From NCBI GenBank assembly GCA_009809945.1, contig WTPW01000301.1, positions 53,689-117,688 on the forward strand: 64,000 nt of DNA, read 5' to 3'. The DNA is from Gigaspora margarita. Taxonomy: Eukaryota; Glomeromycota; Glomeromycetes; Diversisporales; Gigasporaceae. Below the pieces are notes generated by a model. That model worked only from the letters and a program-made list of their open reading frames with translations, had not been told where the DNA came from and did not search any database. Shown one piece after another: positions 47,096 to 58,720 of this stretch. The number at the start of each line of letters is the position of its first letter. Position 1 is the stretch's first letter. The translations under genes and the position numbers were made by a program.

Positions 47096-48111
47096 TTATT
47101 TTTTATTTCTTTTTGTAGTTCTTTTATTTTTTCCTTTTTTACATTCTACTTCAACCTCTTGTTCATCTAAAAATTCCAAATCATCATCATCTTCTGGAGC
47201 ATCTTCAATTCGAACTCTTCTATCTTGGACATCATCCTCAACAATTGGCTCAAGAAGATCTAAAGCCAAATTAGATAGAGTCTTTTCCCCTTTCGATTTT
47301 GAGCTGTCTCAGCACTGGTATTCATAGAGAGTATTGAATTTGAGAGTGAAGTAGTAGATTCAACAGTGATAGGAGATGCAGAAGAAGTGCCAGTACACTG
47401 TTTAGAAGATCTAGTTGTTACTCTACGAGGCCTTTTGAGAGATTGTGAGGCAGTGAATTCAGTATCTTCAGCCATCATGTCAATATCAGAGCGATGATTT
47501 GTATCGCTCAAGGAAGTGGACACTTGCACATTCTGGATTGTATTAGCACTAGTGGTCATGAAGTCAATATCAGTGACCTCAAACATAGTAAAATCAGAAG
47601 TTATTCGCCTAATAAAACCAGATATAACAAATGTTTTGCCTATTTTAATGCTATTATTAATGCGCAAATAAGAGAATCTTGGTGTGTTAGTAGAAAAAAA
47701 GGCTCTTATTTTCATATGAACATTTTTGGAATTTGTGTGTGAATTATATTGATAACACCCAGCATCAAAATAAGTTGAATCTCCACACTCTTTTGGATCA
47801 CAACTGACTAATACAGTAAACAAACAATGTGGAATGCTAAGAGGAATTTCAGTGGGCTCAAACTCCTTAGTGGGGTCGCCAATAGCAATAACAGAGGCAC
47901 AAGAGACTGTAATGCATTGTTCTGAATTTTCTACTACAAATTTCCCTGCAAACATCACAATGTCACCAACAGAAAATTCTGTGTAAGGTTGTTGAAATGG
48001 GTAAAAATATTTCTAACAAACTATGCTGAAATCATTTTCAGCTAATTGGTACTTAGCAAGGCCTTGTGTCAGAGAATTGGAATCCTCTTTAGTGATTATA
48101 ATGACGATCAT
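47096..48111 (-). pseudogene. OB-fold-like (RPA-like) protein, broken
   Basis: From ATG at 48109-48111 the frame reads MIVIIITKEDSNS, GLAKYQLAENDFSIVC, an in-frame TAG near 48014, then FQQPYTEFSVGDIVMFAGKF, ASVIAIGDPTKEFEPTE, NSKNVHMKIRAFF, PRFSYLRINNSIKIGKTF and VSGFIRRITSDFTMFEVTDI. The order of beta-type segments and KIGKTFxxSGF followed by a Ser/Thr-rich tail suggests an OB-fold single-strand-binding protein. A one-base shift near 47285 joins an acidic tail (VEDDVQDRRVRIEDAPEDDD) and a basic end, with TAA at 47096. I infer a repeated AMF family, plausibly a transposon-borne RPA-like helper because Helitrons often carry one and the upstream block resembles that of the Helitron gene here. 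Function is not proven. Confidence 0.6.
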
Positions 48112-48620
48112 TGTGCTATGCGAAGGCTTCTTAAAGTACAATAAGAATTGTTATGGGATGGTTTACTTTTATAAGTTTACAGGATAAGAATGGCAATTTT
48201 ATGTGATAAAGCAAGATTAATAATTTTAACTCGCGAAGAGCATTATTACATAGATAAATTTCAAACTTCTTTTATATTAAAATGAATGGTCAAAGGAGGT
48301 TTTCACAATGATTATCCGATTCTCACATTGAATTTCCCAATCCTCATCTAACTTGCAAATCCCCTACTTTCTTCTCCCAACATTCAGGTTATTCCATATT
48401 TCGTAAACCCTCCCTATGCTGCATTTGCATACTTATCACTAGAACTTTCCATCAGCCATCCCTAAGCTTCGCAGATCATACGCAATTAATAATATGGAAA
48501 TGCATTTATGATTGGCACTCTGGATTTAAGACCAGTTGATCTATGATGCAACTAATTATAACCCATGACAGACATCGATTGAACATTTTCGTTGGTATAT
48601 ATATTATCCACCACAATATA
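48112..48620 (-). promoter_or_regulatory. Upstream block of the OB-fold-like gene
   Basis: Non-coding; shares several words in the same order with 40700-40970 upstream of the Helitron gene. Also holds AGACCAGTTGATCTATGATG, echoed by ATAATTGATCTATTACACAA at 40958. Confidence 0.4.
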
Positions 48621-48639
48621 GTAAGTTACTAGTAGTAGC

Positions 48640-48690
48640 TTCATTAAAAATAAAGTAGCTGCGCAATGCAGTCACGCTAAACCAGTAACA
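48640..48690 (+). repeat. Repeat E 3' fragment
   Basis: AATAAAGTAGCTGCGCAATG and CACGCTAAACCAGTAACAG match 23721-23766, without the upstream part. Confidence 0.5.
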
Positions 48691-48697
48691 GATGATA

Positions 48698-48822
48698 AAT
48701 TGTATAAATGCAAAATAACGCCTAGAGCATTGCTTGAATAATGGCCAAGATTGAGCTTAATTCGATCAAAATTCAAAATTATACTTTTAGGACTTATTTC
48801 GCATTTATACGAAGTCTAATTT
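48698..48822. repeat. AATAACGC inverted-repeat element, diverged copy
   Basis: GTATAAATGCAAAATAACGC left and the complement of GTATAAATGCGAAATAAG right; the interior AAGATTGAGCTTAATTCG echoes the palindrome of 58721-58829. Confidence 0.5.
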
Positions 48823-50199
48823 TGAAATGTTAAATAACTCTGATATAGCATTATATTTTGTATCGAATTGATATTTACAGATTCATTATATCACATGACG
48901 CATTTATAATTAATAAAAATGTAGTCTTTAATAATCAAATTTTTAGCCAGTATAGATTATACCGAAACGATATACCAGCTAAAAATTATAATATCAAAAA
49001 TGCATTTTTATGAAAAGTTTTTGTAATTTCGATAATTGTTAACTCTGCTATGATCATCGCATCAGGGTGAAATTTGCGGCTTTCAAACTGATCTACAAAG
49101 CGGATTTACTACATCACAAATCAGGTTTCATCCTGTTTAAATATAATTGCCGATGGTTTAGTTAGTGCAATTCTGAAACACATAATAAAAAGACATTTTT
49201 ATATAGTGATAGTCATGTACTTTAATCAACAAAAACCTGTTTGGCTGAACAATTATCATACAATAGATAAATATAATACTACGTGATGCATTTCGTGATA
49301 TTTAAGTATAGGATTTCATGTTTAATTGCATTGTCCAAATCAATTATAAGGTTTTGAGGACGCACATTACTAAAATGCCCATAAACCATATACTTTATGA
49401 TATATATCAATCCGTTAATGGTATAACTTATGGAGGTGTATCCATTGTAATAGTCACCATGACAATATATCATCCATTATGCAAAATGATAAAAAAATGA
49501 TGCATCTTTGCAGATCGCAAATCATATATAAATTATTTTTATAATAAAAAATTATGATTTATATACATAAACTCAAAATAGCACATGTATTATCAAAAAC
49601 AGACACACAATCGGATGACAATCGGGCTAAGCTATGATATGCAAATATTGATAAAGATAATAATACATACCTCACCACGGCTCGAGAAATGCCATTTGGA
49701 ACTCATAACTGGACCAACAGTCCCTAGTACATCGGGGTAGTGGGACAATAATATATATGCGAGAAACATGGTGAATACAACAAATCACATCTAAATAAGA
49801 ACAATTACACTGATCAATATTCAAGGCTTAGAAAAACCACTGCTAATATACGCAGATCGATTTCAATAAGCCCATTAATCGAATCTTTCTATTTTAAGAA
49901 AAAAATTCATATGCATAAAATGAGCCTACACGAAAAAAGGAAAACGCAATAAATACAACCCAAATACGACAAAATTTTTTTGGAGGCAAGCGCAAATAGA
50001 TCTGAACATGCAACGCAGCTCTTCTCAAGATAGAGCAGATAATATAATATAAAATTTTTATACAAAAATCTTATCTGCTTTAATCAAAAAGGAAATGTAG
50101 CAGATCACGGGCAACAACACATACCAATGCGATTAAACACACGTGTACAAATACAAGTATAAATGGAAAAGATCTAAGAAATGCTGACAAAAAAGATAG
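48823..50199. other. Long spacer without recognised genes
   Basis: AT-rich with somewhat higher complexity. The short facing frames at 49280-49500 are open on both strands and show no recognisable protein. Nothing else is supported. Confidence 0.3.
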
Positions 50200-50410
50200 A
50201 GAAGGGGTTAAAGTTTTTTAAACTTTAGATCAAAAATATCTTAACAATTATCAAACCAAATCTAATAAAACTTTTTTTATTCTATATTTATATAGTTATA
50301 AAATTAAAATAAAAAAATTTTATTAAATTTGATTTAATAATTGCTAAGATATTTTAATTCAAATTTTTAAAAAAAGTTACTAAAAACAATTTGCCTGTTT
50401 TCTATTGACT
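50200..50410. mobile_element. Hairpin MITE, left end eroded
   Basis: Module-2 hairpin (ATATCTTAACAATTATCAAA and complement) with the right end CAATTTGCCTGTTTTCTATTG and GACTTCAC; the left mate of that terminus is missing. Confidence 0.65.
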
Positions 50411-50689
50411 TCACATATAATTATGATCTGATTTAATTAGTCCTTGATTTAATTAATTATTACAAATTATATGAATAAACTATTTACTAAAAAAATATTT
50501 AAATAAGGATGAATCTAGATATCACACTCCTGTGTAGTACTTATATTTCACACCCAGGATGTGATACACTTATATATCGCAGGTATCATATAAAAAATAG
50601 AAGAAAAAAGAACCTTATTATGGTAACACATAATCAAATTTAATCACTAAAATTTTAATTTATTAAACTTTTTTTTAAAAAATTAAAGT

Positions 50690-51344
50690 CTATATATAAC
50701 ATATACTCTAACCCTAACTATCAAAATCTTTAATACTAGTAAGAGAAATAATACTAAATATAAACCAAAATGAACCTAACCAACAACAAGAAGCATAACA
50801 ATATAATAAAAGCAATAAAACAATAATACCACAAATGATAATTACAAATCAATGCAATGAACTCATAACGATGTGACAAAAAATATACCTAGAATGACTA
50901 CTCTAGCAAAAATAAACACCCAAAAAGGAAAACTCTATCATGAAGAAAAAGCATCAGAAAGAATGACTCTAATGATGAAAAAAGCACTAAAATAGGTGAT
51001 TCTAATGACAAAAACCTACAAGAAAAGCCTTTAAAAGTCCTAAAACAAAATATAAACATTAGTACACAGTAAACAAAATACAAAAAAATATAAAAGCACC
51101 AAAATGTATGACTCCAATGACAAAGAAAAAGTATTGTAAAGAATGACTCCAGCGATGAAAGCACTGAGGGATGATCCCAACAATGAGAAGCCACGAAGAA
51201 ATATCTAAAAAACCTGAAAAAATGGTAATACTACAAAGCAAAAAAAAATATGCTAACTCTAACCAAGAACTTCTAGCTCTAATACAATAATGCTAAGTCT
51301 ACACACAACTTACTGAATTACCAAAGACAAACAAAATCTATATT
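50690..51344. repeat. Purine-rich degenerate array
   Basis: From 50880 to 51240 units like GAATGACTCTAATGATGAAA and AAAAAGCACTAAAATAGGTG recur about every 30-40 bp. The complement strand frames are not genes. Confidence 0.5.
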
Positions 51345-52070
51345 AAAGAAGATAGGCTATTAATAGTGTTATCCTATATCTACTTCTTTTAAGATAGTAG
51401 GCAACTAGAGCGACCTTAGACAGTGATCACTTTGTGTAACCTCACTTGTTACTGTGATTTAACTAAGTCAAAAGGCGTTTTTCAATAAAACTTAACAAAG
51501 AAGATTTATGGTAATTTGCAATTATGAAAGAGGCAACAATTAAAAGTATATGAAGATACTAGTAACTGTTTAATTTGTGTAGTAAATAAATGGTTTATTT
51601 ATTGAAAGAGTATGAAGACTCGATGTTGAACTTGGGGTCCACATCAGCTGCTTTTATACATTTTTGTTTTTCACAAATGTAACGGGCTATATCTATTACA
51701 TGTGCAATAAATGCTATATCTACTACTAATAAAATATATAGTATAAATAGTATAAATGTAATATATGAAATAAATGACATATGTGGTATAAATAAAATAT
51801 AGAGTATATATGCTATAAATATGACATGTTTTATAAATGCCATATATGCACTTTGGCGCGCAGTAGATCTCCTAGCCAATCAAATTGTAGATCCTATACT
51901 TGATTGTTCATTGGTTCCGATCTTGGCAACCAGTGGTTGTACAGAGATGAGCTATAGCTCATTCGAACCGTATTGATGAGCTGAGTCGAATGGTAGTTGT
52001 TTCATCGAATTCTGATTACTGGATCAAGAGTTATGCCCGTTTTTGTGTATTTTCATAGGTCAACAATAGA
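51345..52070 (-). repeat. Repeat E/F unit, uninterrupted (LTR-like)
   Basis: On the minus strand: GATCCAGTAATCAGAATTC, CTGATTGGCTAGG-type words, TAT-rich tract, TATAAAAGCAGCTGATG, CTCTTTCAATAAATAAACC, then the F segment (51345-51565). Promoter-like TATA and poly(A)-like AATAAA signals fit an LTR, but terminal TG..CA and a primer-binding site were not found. Compare 22435-23780 and 27285-27490. Confidence 0.5.
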
Positions 52071-52189
52071 ATGAAAAAAGTTTGTAGGAATAAGAAAAAA
52101 ACAGTATATAGTACTTACCTAAAATGAAATTTGAAGCCCTACTGTGAACTGAAGAACTACTATCAAAATAAATATTGAAATTGTCAACT

Positions 52190-52560
52190 CCAATAATGCA
52201 AAGAAAAGTACCAACTACTGATAAAAAAAACATTGATACTAGCAATGCAAAAAAATACTACTAGAAAAAACATTGATACTAGTGGCGCAAAAAAAGACAC
52301 CTACAACCAACAAAAGAAGTTTCAAAATGGATGATACCAATGATATGAGAAAAGATACAACTACTAGCAAAAGAAGTAGCACTGAAATGGATGATACTAA
52401 CAACACAAGAAAAAGCACCAACTACTAGCAAAAGAAAATCTATTATTTGAAAAAAAAGAACAAATAAGCATTAGTTTAATATATAAAAAAGACCAAGCAA
52501 AAAAGAAACAAAAAAAATGAATTACTTATTTCTAAAAAAAAATAAAAAATAAACAGATCA
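52190..52560. repeat. Purine-rich array of CATTGATACTAG units
   Basis: AAAAAACATTGATACTAG occurs twice, with ACCAACTACTAGCAAAAGAA and GAAATGGATGATAC also repeated. Non-coding. Confidence 0.5.
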
Positions 52561-53209
52561 CTGATCTGCATTCTGATTGGTTGGTGATATCTAAGCACAT
52601 TGCAGAGTGCGATCTATACATTTATTCTTTAAATAAAACTCAATAAAAAAAATATATGCATGTTACTCATTTGATTAATTTATATTACTGAGTAGTATAT
52701 TATGAGAGGATACTTAGCAAATAAATTTTAATATACTATTTAAATGAATCTATATACTCTACTGTGTAGGGTAGTTCTAATTTTATAAACTTGCTATATA
52801 AGTATATATTATATAAAGATTTACTATATTTTTTATATTTACAAGTACTTATTTATAAATTATACTAAAAATTTTTTTAAATTATAAAAAATTTTTTTAT
52901 TAATATTTAGGGGAACCCTGAGTGTAACACCTGCTCCAAATTTTTATTAATACTTAAGTGAATTGATATATAGTAGTGCTATAAACATATACATATTATA
53001 TACAAGTATTGAGACTAGAACCTTAGACCATTTGAATTTATAATTTTATTTAACATTCCATTAAGAAGCTTAAGCATGGTGGAGGGATGGGTCAAATTAA
53101 ACAAACATATTAAAATTGCAAAAAATAAATACATTATTATTGGTCAACTTATAAGCACATGACTCATTGGAATCCTAAGACAAGATGAGTATTCTAATTG
53201 GCCTGTTTT
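52561..53209. other. Spacer
   Basis: AT-rich; CTGATCTGCATTCTGATTGG near 52562 echoes repeat E. No gene. Confidence 0.3.
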
Positions 53210-54365
53210 ATTCTAGAGGGAGCTCTTAGAGCTGGTAGGAGAGAGAACATTATACAAAATTGTAATTTCGAACAGCCTTAGGTTAGACAACTATTTTTTT
53301 ATAGCTAAACCTACCAGAGCCTTCTGTATTCCTACTATATAGCTGATCTGGTTTTTGTACATCCTTCACCAATAGCTAATTAGTATTCACATGTTCCCAC
53401 TTTATCTACATTATCTAATATAAACTTCCAATTTGGTGTATATTGCCAGATGGGCACTTTATACTTCCAATTTGGTATAGCTAAAGAGAATTTCTCAAGT
53501 TTCTACTAGTATACTTTCCAGGAGTTCATATTTCAAGCCATGCAGCTACGTCTACCACATTGGTTAAGTATCTCAAGCCTGTATGCTACCACAACTTGCT
53601 AGCTTCCTGCAACTTCAAAACCCAGAACTTAATGTCTCAATTTAGTAATATGCTAATGACTGTACTTCTCTATATAGTGATAAGATATCTGAGCATGTTT
53701 CACAAATCCTTCTAGTGCCAAATATAGTTGAATAGCATCTTGAGGCTCAGGGTTTGTAACAGGTGCATTATCATTTCATAATGATTCTTAGCAGTTATAG
53801 CTCCCAGTTACCACTATATATACTTGTACTAGCTATATCTATATTGGTAATCCAAATCCTTGTAATGTCCAAAGACTCTCATATGGGTATACCCAAAGAT
53901 CCATATGGTCTTGACATGTACACGCCTCTATGCTTTGACTTCTTTTTGGTTAGTGACTTCTGTATAGTGGCAGAGGTATTCCAAATTTGGTAAGGCCAAT
54001 TCTTTACCACAGGTTCCTTTGTGTTTACTACTTTTCTCACTATTCCAATTCTAGTTACTGCCCAATTATTCTACCAATTAAGATCTCCAATACTACATTA
54101 GGGTTGTTGGTGCTACTGTGCCTTAAAGAATTTATGCATTCAATCTTTGTATAATTAGAACCTTCTGTAACTGTTATTATATGTAGTGCCAACTTCTCAA
54201 CAATGGACCTCCTTCTGGAAATTTCTAATCTATAGTTGTACTCACTTGGACTTCTCACAGTGAGTATATTCAAGTATTCATAGAACTGCATCCTTGAACT
54301 TGAACGAATCCCTTTTGTGTAGGGTTGGGTACTTAACCACTAGGCTACAGGATCCCAACCCCATT
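53210..54365 (-). repeat. tRNA-headed repeat (SINE-like) with long near-open frames
   Basis: Read on the minus strand from 54365: GGGGTTGGGATCCTGTAGCC, where TAGCCTAGTGGTTAAG fits a Pol III A box, and about 35 nt later CGTTCAAGTTC resembles a B box. The region downstream has balanced composition and long stretches with few stops (54055-54291; then one with KNWPYQIWNTSATIQKS). A SINE head fused to a longer body, or a pseudogene read from a tRNA-like promoter, are both possible. No known protein recognised. Confidence 0.4.
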
Positions 54366-54737
54366 ATAAAAAAATTTATCATATATATAAAATAAAATAA
54401 AGAACATTTTTACTTAATAGACAAAATATAGTTTGCATGATAAAAAAAATTATAACTCGAAAACTATATAATTAAAGATTTTTATAAATTTAATTAATAT
54501 ATAATAAATTTAGAGAATTGTTATTACCACTTTTTTTTTGCTAATGCTACTTCTCTACATGATTCTAACCTTACTAACTCTTCAAAATCTAACTCTAATT
54601 ATATGATTATATTAAATAAATAGAGCTTATATAACTTTAATATTTTATTTGTTTCTATTAATCAGAATTGATACTATTTGATTCATCTCATTAAACAAAT
54701 TGAATAGTAACAAAATTATGTTATACTTCTCAATATA
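54366..54737. repeat. AT-rich repeat, pair of 63140-63230
   Basis: TTTAGAGAATTGTTATTACC and AATGCTACTTCTC resemble 63141-63190 (TTTAGGAACTATTATTGCC, AATGCTACCCCTC). Non-coding. Confidence 0.35.
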
Positions 54738-55573
54738 CAGTCTTCCTCCTCTATAATCACGCAGTTTGTATCATGAAAATATGTGATTATAAATAAGTGT
54801 GATTATAAATATATATCCTATATAGTCACAATAATATATAAAATATTTATAATGTGATTATATAAAAGTAAATGTTCTATATTCACAAATAAAACCAAAA
54901 AAATTTTTTATCCAAAAATAAGCAACTCACGATCGATAATAGTCACTACATAGTAAGTTCAAATTCTACTATGTAAATCGATTATAAGCGCTTAACTAAA
55001 CTTATTCAGAAGATCTAAATACATGTATTTTGAAATTGTTATGCAATTTGAAGAAATTTTTATTATTTGACATTTAATTTTTACGTCAACGAAAAAAATT
55101 AGAATTTTTTTAAAAAATATATTCGATGAAGTAAAAATTAAAAGTTTAATAATAAAAACCTCTCCAATTTTGATAAAAATTTTATAGTATGTGCATTATT
55201 ATCTTCTAAATAAGTTTACTTAAGCGATTATAATCGATTTGCATAGTAAAATTTAGACTTTACTATGTAGCAACCACTTGCGATCACTAAACGTCAATTT
55301 ATTTCTTGTATAACTTTTTGCCCAAAAAAAAGATAGCTTACGTTTGGGAATCTGCAATAGTAAAACTTGAACTTTTATATATAATGTTGTGATTATATAA
55401 GAGTATTTTTACTAATAAAAGATTTCAAAAAGCTTCTAAAAAATGTGATAGTGACTATAAGCTATTTGTGATTATATAAAGGTATTTTATATATAAAAAA
55501 ATGGGAGTTAAATTTTATGTGATTATATGGAGGTTGTGATTATAGAGGAGGTGATTGTAGAGGAGGAAGACTG
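54738..55573. mobile_element. Pogo-like element, CAGTCTTCCTCCTCTA ends, copy 2
   Basis: Same TIR and TA target duplication as 29178-30004, near-identical along its length but in reverse orientation (GATACAAACTGC-type end is on the left here). Differences include an extra AATCTGCAATAG segment. No transposase. Confidence 0.85.
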
Positions 55574-55576
55574 TAT

Positions 55577-56159
55577 TATAGTTAACTAAAATAAGTTGCA
55601 CAAAGCAATTTTTAAAATTAATATAAAGCAATGAATAACTTTTGATAAACCAGTACATTTTTGATAATTTTATCTAAAATTGGAACCATTTAACTGTTTA
55701 AAAATTGCTCTATAATTCCAGACAGAATTATATTATTATGAGCCAGTATTATTTTGATGATAGCCAAATTAAATGGTTAAACAGTTAAACATTTAAATAA
55801 TTAAAAAAATTTTTTAGGTGGTTCCAATCCCTAATTTACTACTAAAATGATCATCTTGAAAAGGTGATTCCAACATGCCCAAACTCACTAAAATTCTATC
55901 ATGAGATAAGTGTTTTGTATTATTTTTAATAAAAATTAAATAGTTAAACTAATCTATTTTTGTTAAATTAATAATAAAACCTTAATAATACTGTGATTCT
56001 GTAATGAGATTTTAGTAAATTTAGGCTTATTGGAATTGCTTCTTGAAAGACTCAATTTGGTAATAAACTTATCAGAAACAAACTGGTCTATAAAAAGTTA
56101 TTCATTATTTTATATTAATTTTAAAATTTGCTTTGTACAGCTTATTTTGGTTAAGTAAT
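55577..56159. mobile_element. 583-bp TIR element, TTAACTAAAATAAG ends
   Basis: ACTAAAATAAGTTGCACAAA and ATGAATAACTTTTGATA on the left are mirrored on the right. Module-1-like words (CTACTAAAATGATCATC, GGTGATTCCAACATGCCCAA) occur inside. It starts within a few bases of the pogo-like element. Confidence 0.75.
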
Positions 56160-56665
56160 AATATCTTGAGTAAACATTACATAATTTTGATACCATTCAA
56201 TTTGTCTTGATGAGTTGAGTTGATTGGTTCCAAAATAACACAATTCTGACTGATGGCCCACAAGATATTGCTGTATTCAATTACTATAATACTTGTATCT
56301 ACTTTAAATATTACTTTAATAGTAATATCTTGTGATCTACTAATCAAAATTCTACAATTTTGGTACCAATCAATTTATCTCACTAAAACAAATCAATTGG
56401 TACTAAAATTATACAATTCTGATTAGTAGATCATGTGATATTGGTAGTGCATAATTTCACTATAATATATTATGTTGTAGAATCTATTATACTCTTTTTA
56501 ATTCAATTAATTTAAAGAATTTTTTTTAGTTCTGTGAATTTCATGATTATAAATATATGTATCCACTTAAATTTGGTATATTTTAGGAACCCATTTAATG
56601 AATATAATAAAAATACTATAAATTACTCATTAAATGAGTTCTGAATATACTAAATTTTGGTGATA
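56160..56665. repeat. Three adjacent hairpins
   Basis: About 56160-56290, 56325-56445 (ATCTTGTGATCTACTAATCA against CTGATTAGTAGATCATG) and 56555-56665 (ACTTAAATTTGGTATATTTT against complement). Non-coding. Confidence 0.6.
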
Positions 56666-57200
56666 GTTTGTATTGTAATCATAGGACCACAAAGCTCACA
56701 AAAAATCATAGATTAATCAAATCTAACTAAATTGAAAAGAGTTATAATGCAGTATACAATGGTTAAAGATGAGTTAGTTTGTATTGATATTATTATAATT
56801 TTCATTGTTATAGTAAAACATTCTTTAATAGAGCTTACTTGCTATTCTGGTAACCACAGTATATGGTTAAGACCATGCAAGTTTGTATTAGAATTTCATG
56901 ATTCCTACTATGCAATATGTAAAAAAATTCTGTAACAGAACTTACGTGTTCTATTGACTACAGTGTATTTGAATTGTTTTATTCTACATGATTAAGCTTA
57001 AACTAGTTTGTATTAGAGTTATTATAAATTACTATAAAGAATCTAGTTACAAAGCTTACTCATTATTTTAATAACTACAGTATGTGGTTGAGTTAATTTA
57101 TATTGAAATTATCAATTAGAAATATTGTAATTTCTACCTTAAGTTATTGTAAAAATTCTATTACAGAACTTTTATTATGTTTTGATTGAATATAATACTC
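56666..57200. repeat. Degenerate roughly 125-bp repeats
   Basis: ACAGAGCTTACT-like words, AACTACAGTATGTGGTTGAG and AGTTTGTATTAGA recur three to four times; related to 7130-7875. Confidence 0.5.
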
Positions 57201-58174
57201 TAATAATAAATTGAATTTATTTGTTATAATTTTTTCATAAATTTTTTTTCAACTTACAAAATAACCTTATTTAGTCAGTCTCTTAATGCAGTTTGTAGTA
57301 ACTAAAAAATTTGACAATATAAATTATATTTAGAGAATAAAAAAAAAACTGTTCTTAAAATTTTAAAAATACATTTAGACTTGAGTTTTGTTACATTGAA
57401 GAGTTGGTATATTCAAAAATTATATTTTTAAGAGTTTATCATACTGCATATCTTAACTCATACATAAAATTTTCAATGGTTTTCATAATATTTATTATTT
57501 AATATATATAACATATAGGTTTAGATGAATTTAAATAAATAGTCCTTGATTAGAAGTTTGTGAAAAATTCTATTATATTCCAAAATTTCTTAATTTCTTA
57601 TTGCAAATTGCATAACATGTCAGTTTTCTAAGCCAATATAATAGCTCTGTATGCTCTTGTATGTTTATAATATGAGCCAACTTTTTCTTAATATCAGATC
57701 TTGACTCTATTCTAATGTGTGGTTTAACTATTTTGAAATTTAGCCAGATCCTTAAATACATTCTTAAAAATAAAATTTTAACAATATATATTTAGAAGTC
57801 TAAATAGCTAATATCATTGCACAAAACCAGGAATAGGACATTTGAATAAAAATCAAATCAAATTAAGGAATACTAACTTAAATCATATAACAAGTTAACA
57901 CATATAGCATTCTATTTAATACTTTGTGTTATACATGCTTTAATATATGCTAAGTTACTATTTATAAACATGCATTCTTAATGATAATTACTGTAATTCA
58001 AGCTACCAATCATGCTAAATATTGCTATTTATATGTATGCATTTTTGATGATTATTCTATATTACAGACAACAATTATGCTAAAGGTTGTTTTTAAAAAA
58101 AGTAACTTTATTAATCATTATATGAAAAATATTTTTTAAACCCATTTTTTACATAGTTAAGGTAGATATAGGTA
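57201..58174. other. AT-rich spacer with a short tandem repeat
   Basis: At 57940-58090 words TATGCTAAGTTACTATTTAT, CATGCTAAATATTGCTATTT and ATGCATT recur about every 75 bp. The rest has no recognised feature. Confidence 0.35.
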
Positions 58175-58350
58175 CAGTCAACTCCGGCACTAGTCACACC
58201 CATATTTGTCACAAGCTCGCTATAGTCACTATAATTTTTTTTTACCTAATTATATACATAATATATGAAGTTTTGCTCGATTTAGTCACAGTTTCACAAT
58301 AGGCACATAAAATGCCTGATTTAACCTGTGACTATTGCGGGAGTTGACTG
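58175..58350. mobile_element. 176-bp pogo-like MITE
   Basis: CAGTCAACTCCGGCACTAG left and complement CCCGCAATAGTC-type end on the right (GGGAGTTGACTG), TA on both sides. Subterminal TAGTCAC words repeat. Too short to code. Confidence 0.8.
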
Positions 58351-58399
58351 TATTATAGTGCACTACCAATTATACAGTAATTCTATGCAAACCAGCCCA

Positions 58400-58640
58400 A
58401 CCTTTACCAAATACAGTATTATGTATCACCACTGAAATAGCGAGTAAGTTTTGAAACAGTAACTTATGATAGAATCCGTAATAAAAACGGCACAACCTAA
58501 ACTATATACTACATGTCACTGAAATAACGAATAAGCTTTGAGAACTATTTACAGTAATTCATGATGGAATTCGAAATAACTCAATGAAAAATAGCTCAAC
58601 CACAAACCACGTATCACTGGAATAATAAGTAACAGAATTT
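58400..58640. repeat. Tandem degenerate repeat, period about 105 bp
   Basis: TATCACTGAAATAACGAATAAG-like and TAACTTATGATAGAATCC words recur about 2.5 times. Confidence 0.6.
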
Positions 58641-58720
58641 TTACGATGACTTATGATAGAAATCATGATAATTAAAATGCACACAAACTTAATCACATTG
58701 ATCGATAGAAGAATATAACT

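Noticed and set aside
49279..49500. Facing open frames on both strands
   Set aside because: Both strands open by chance in AT-rich sequence; no splice context or recognisable motif.
23485..51879. Two similar short proteins ending in a conserved KCIKAADVxPKFNI-type tail (23485-23724 plus, 51595-51879 minus)
   Set aside because: The similarity is at nucleotide level over repeat E, including non-coding TATA and poly(A)-like parts; the upstream parts are TAT-rich low complexity.
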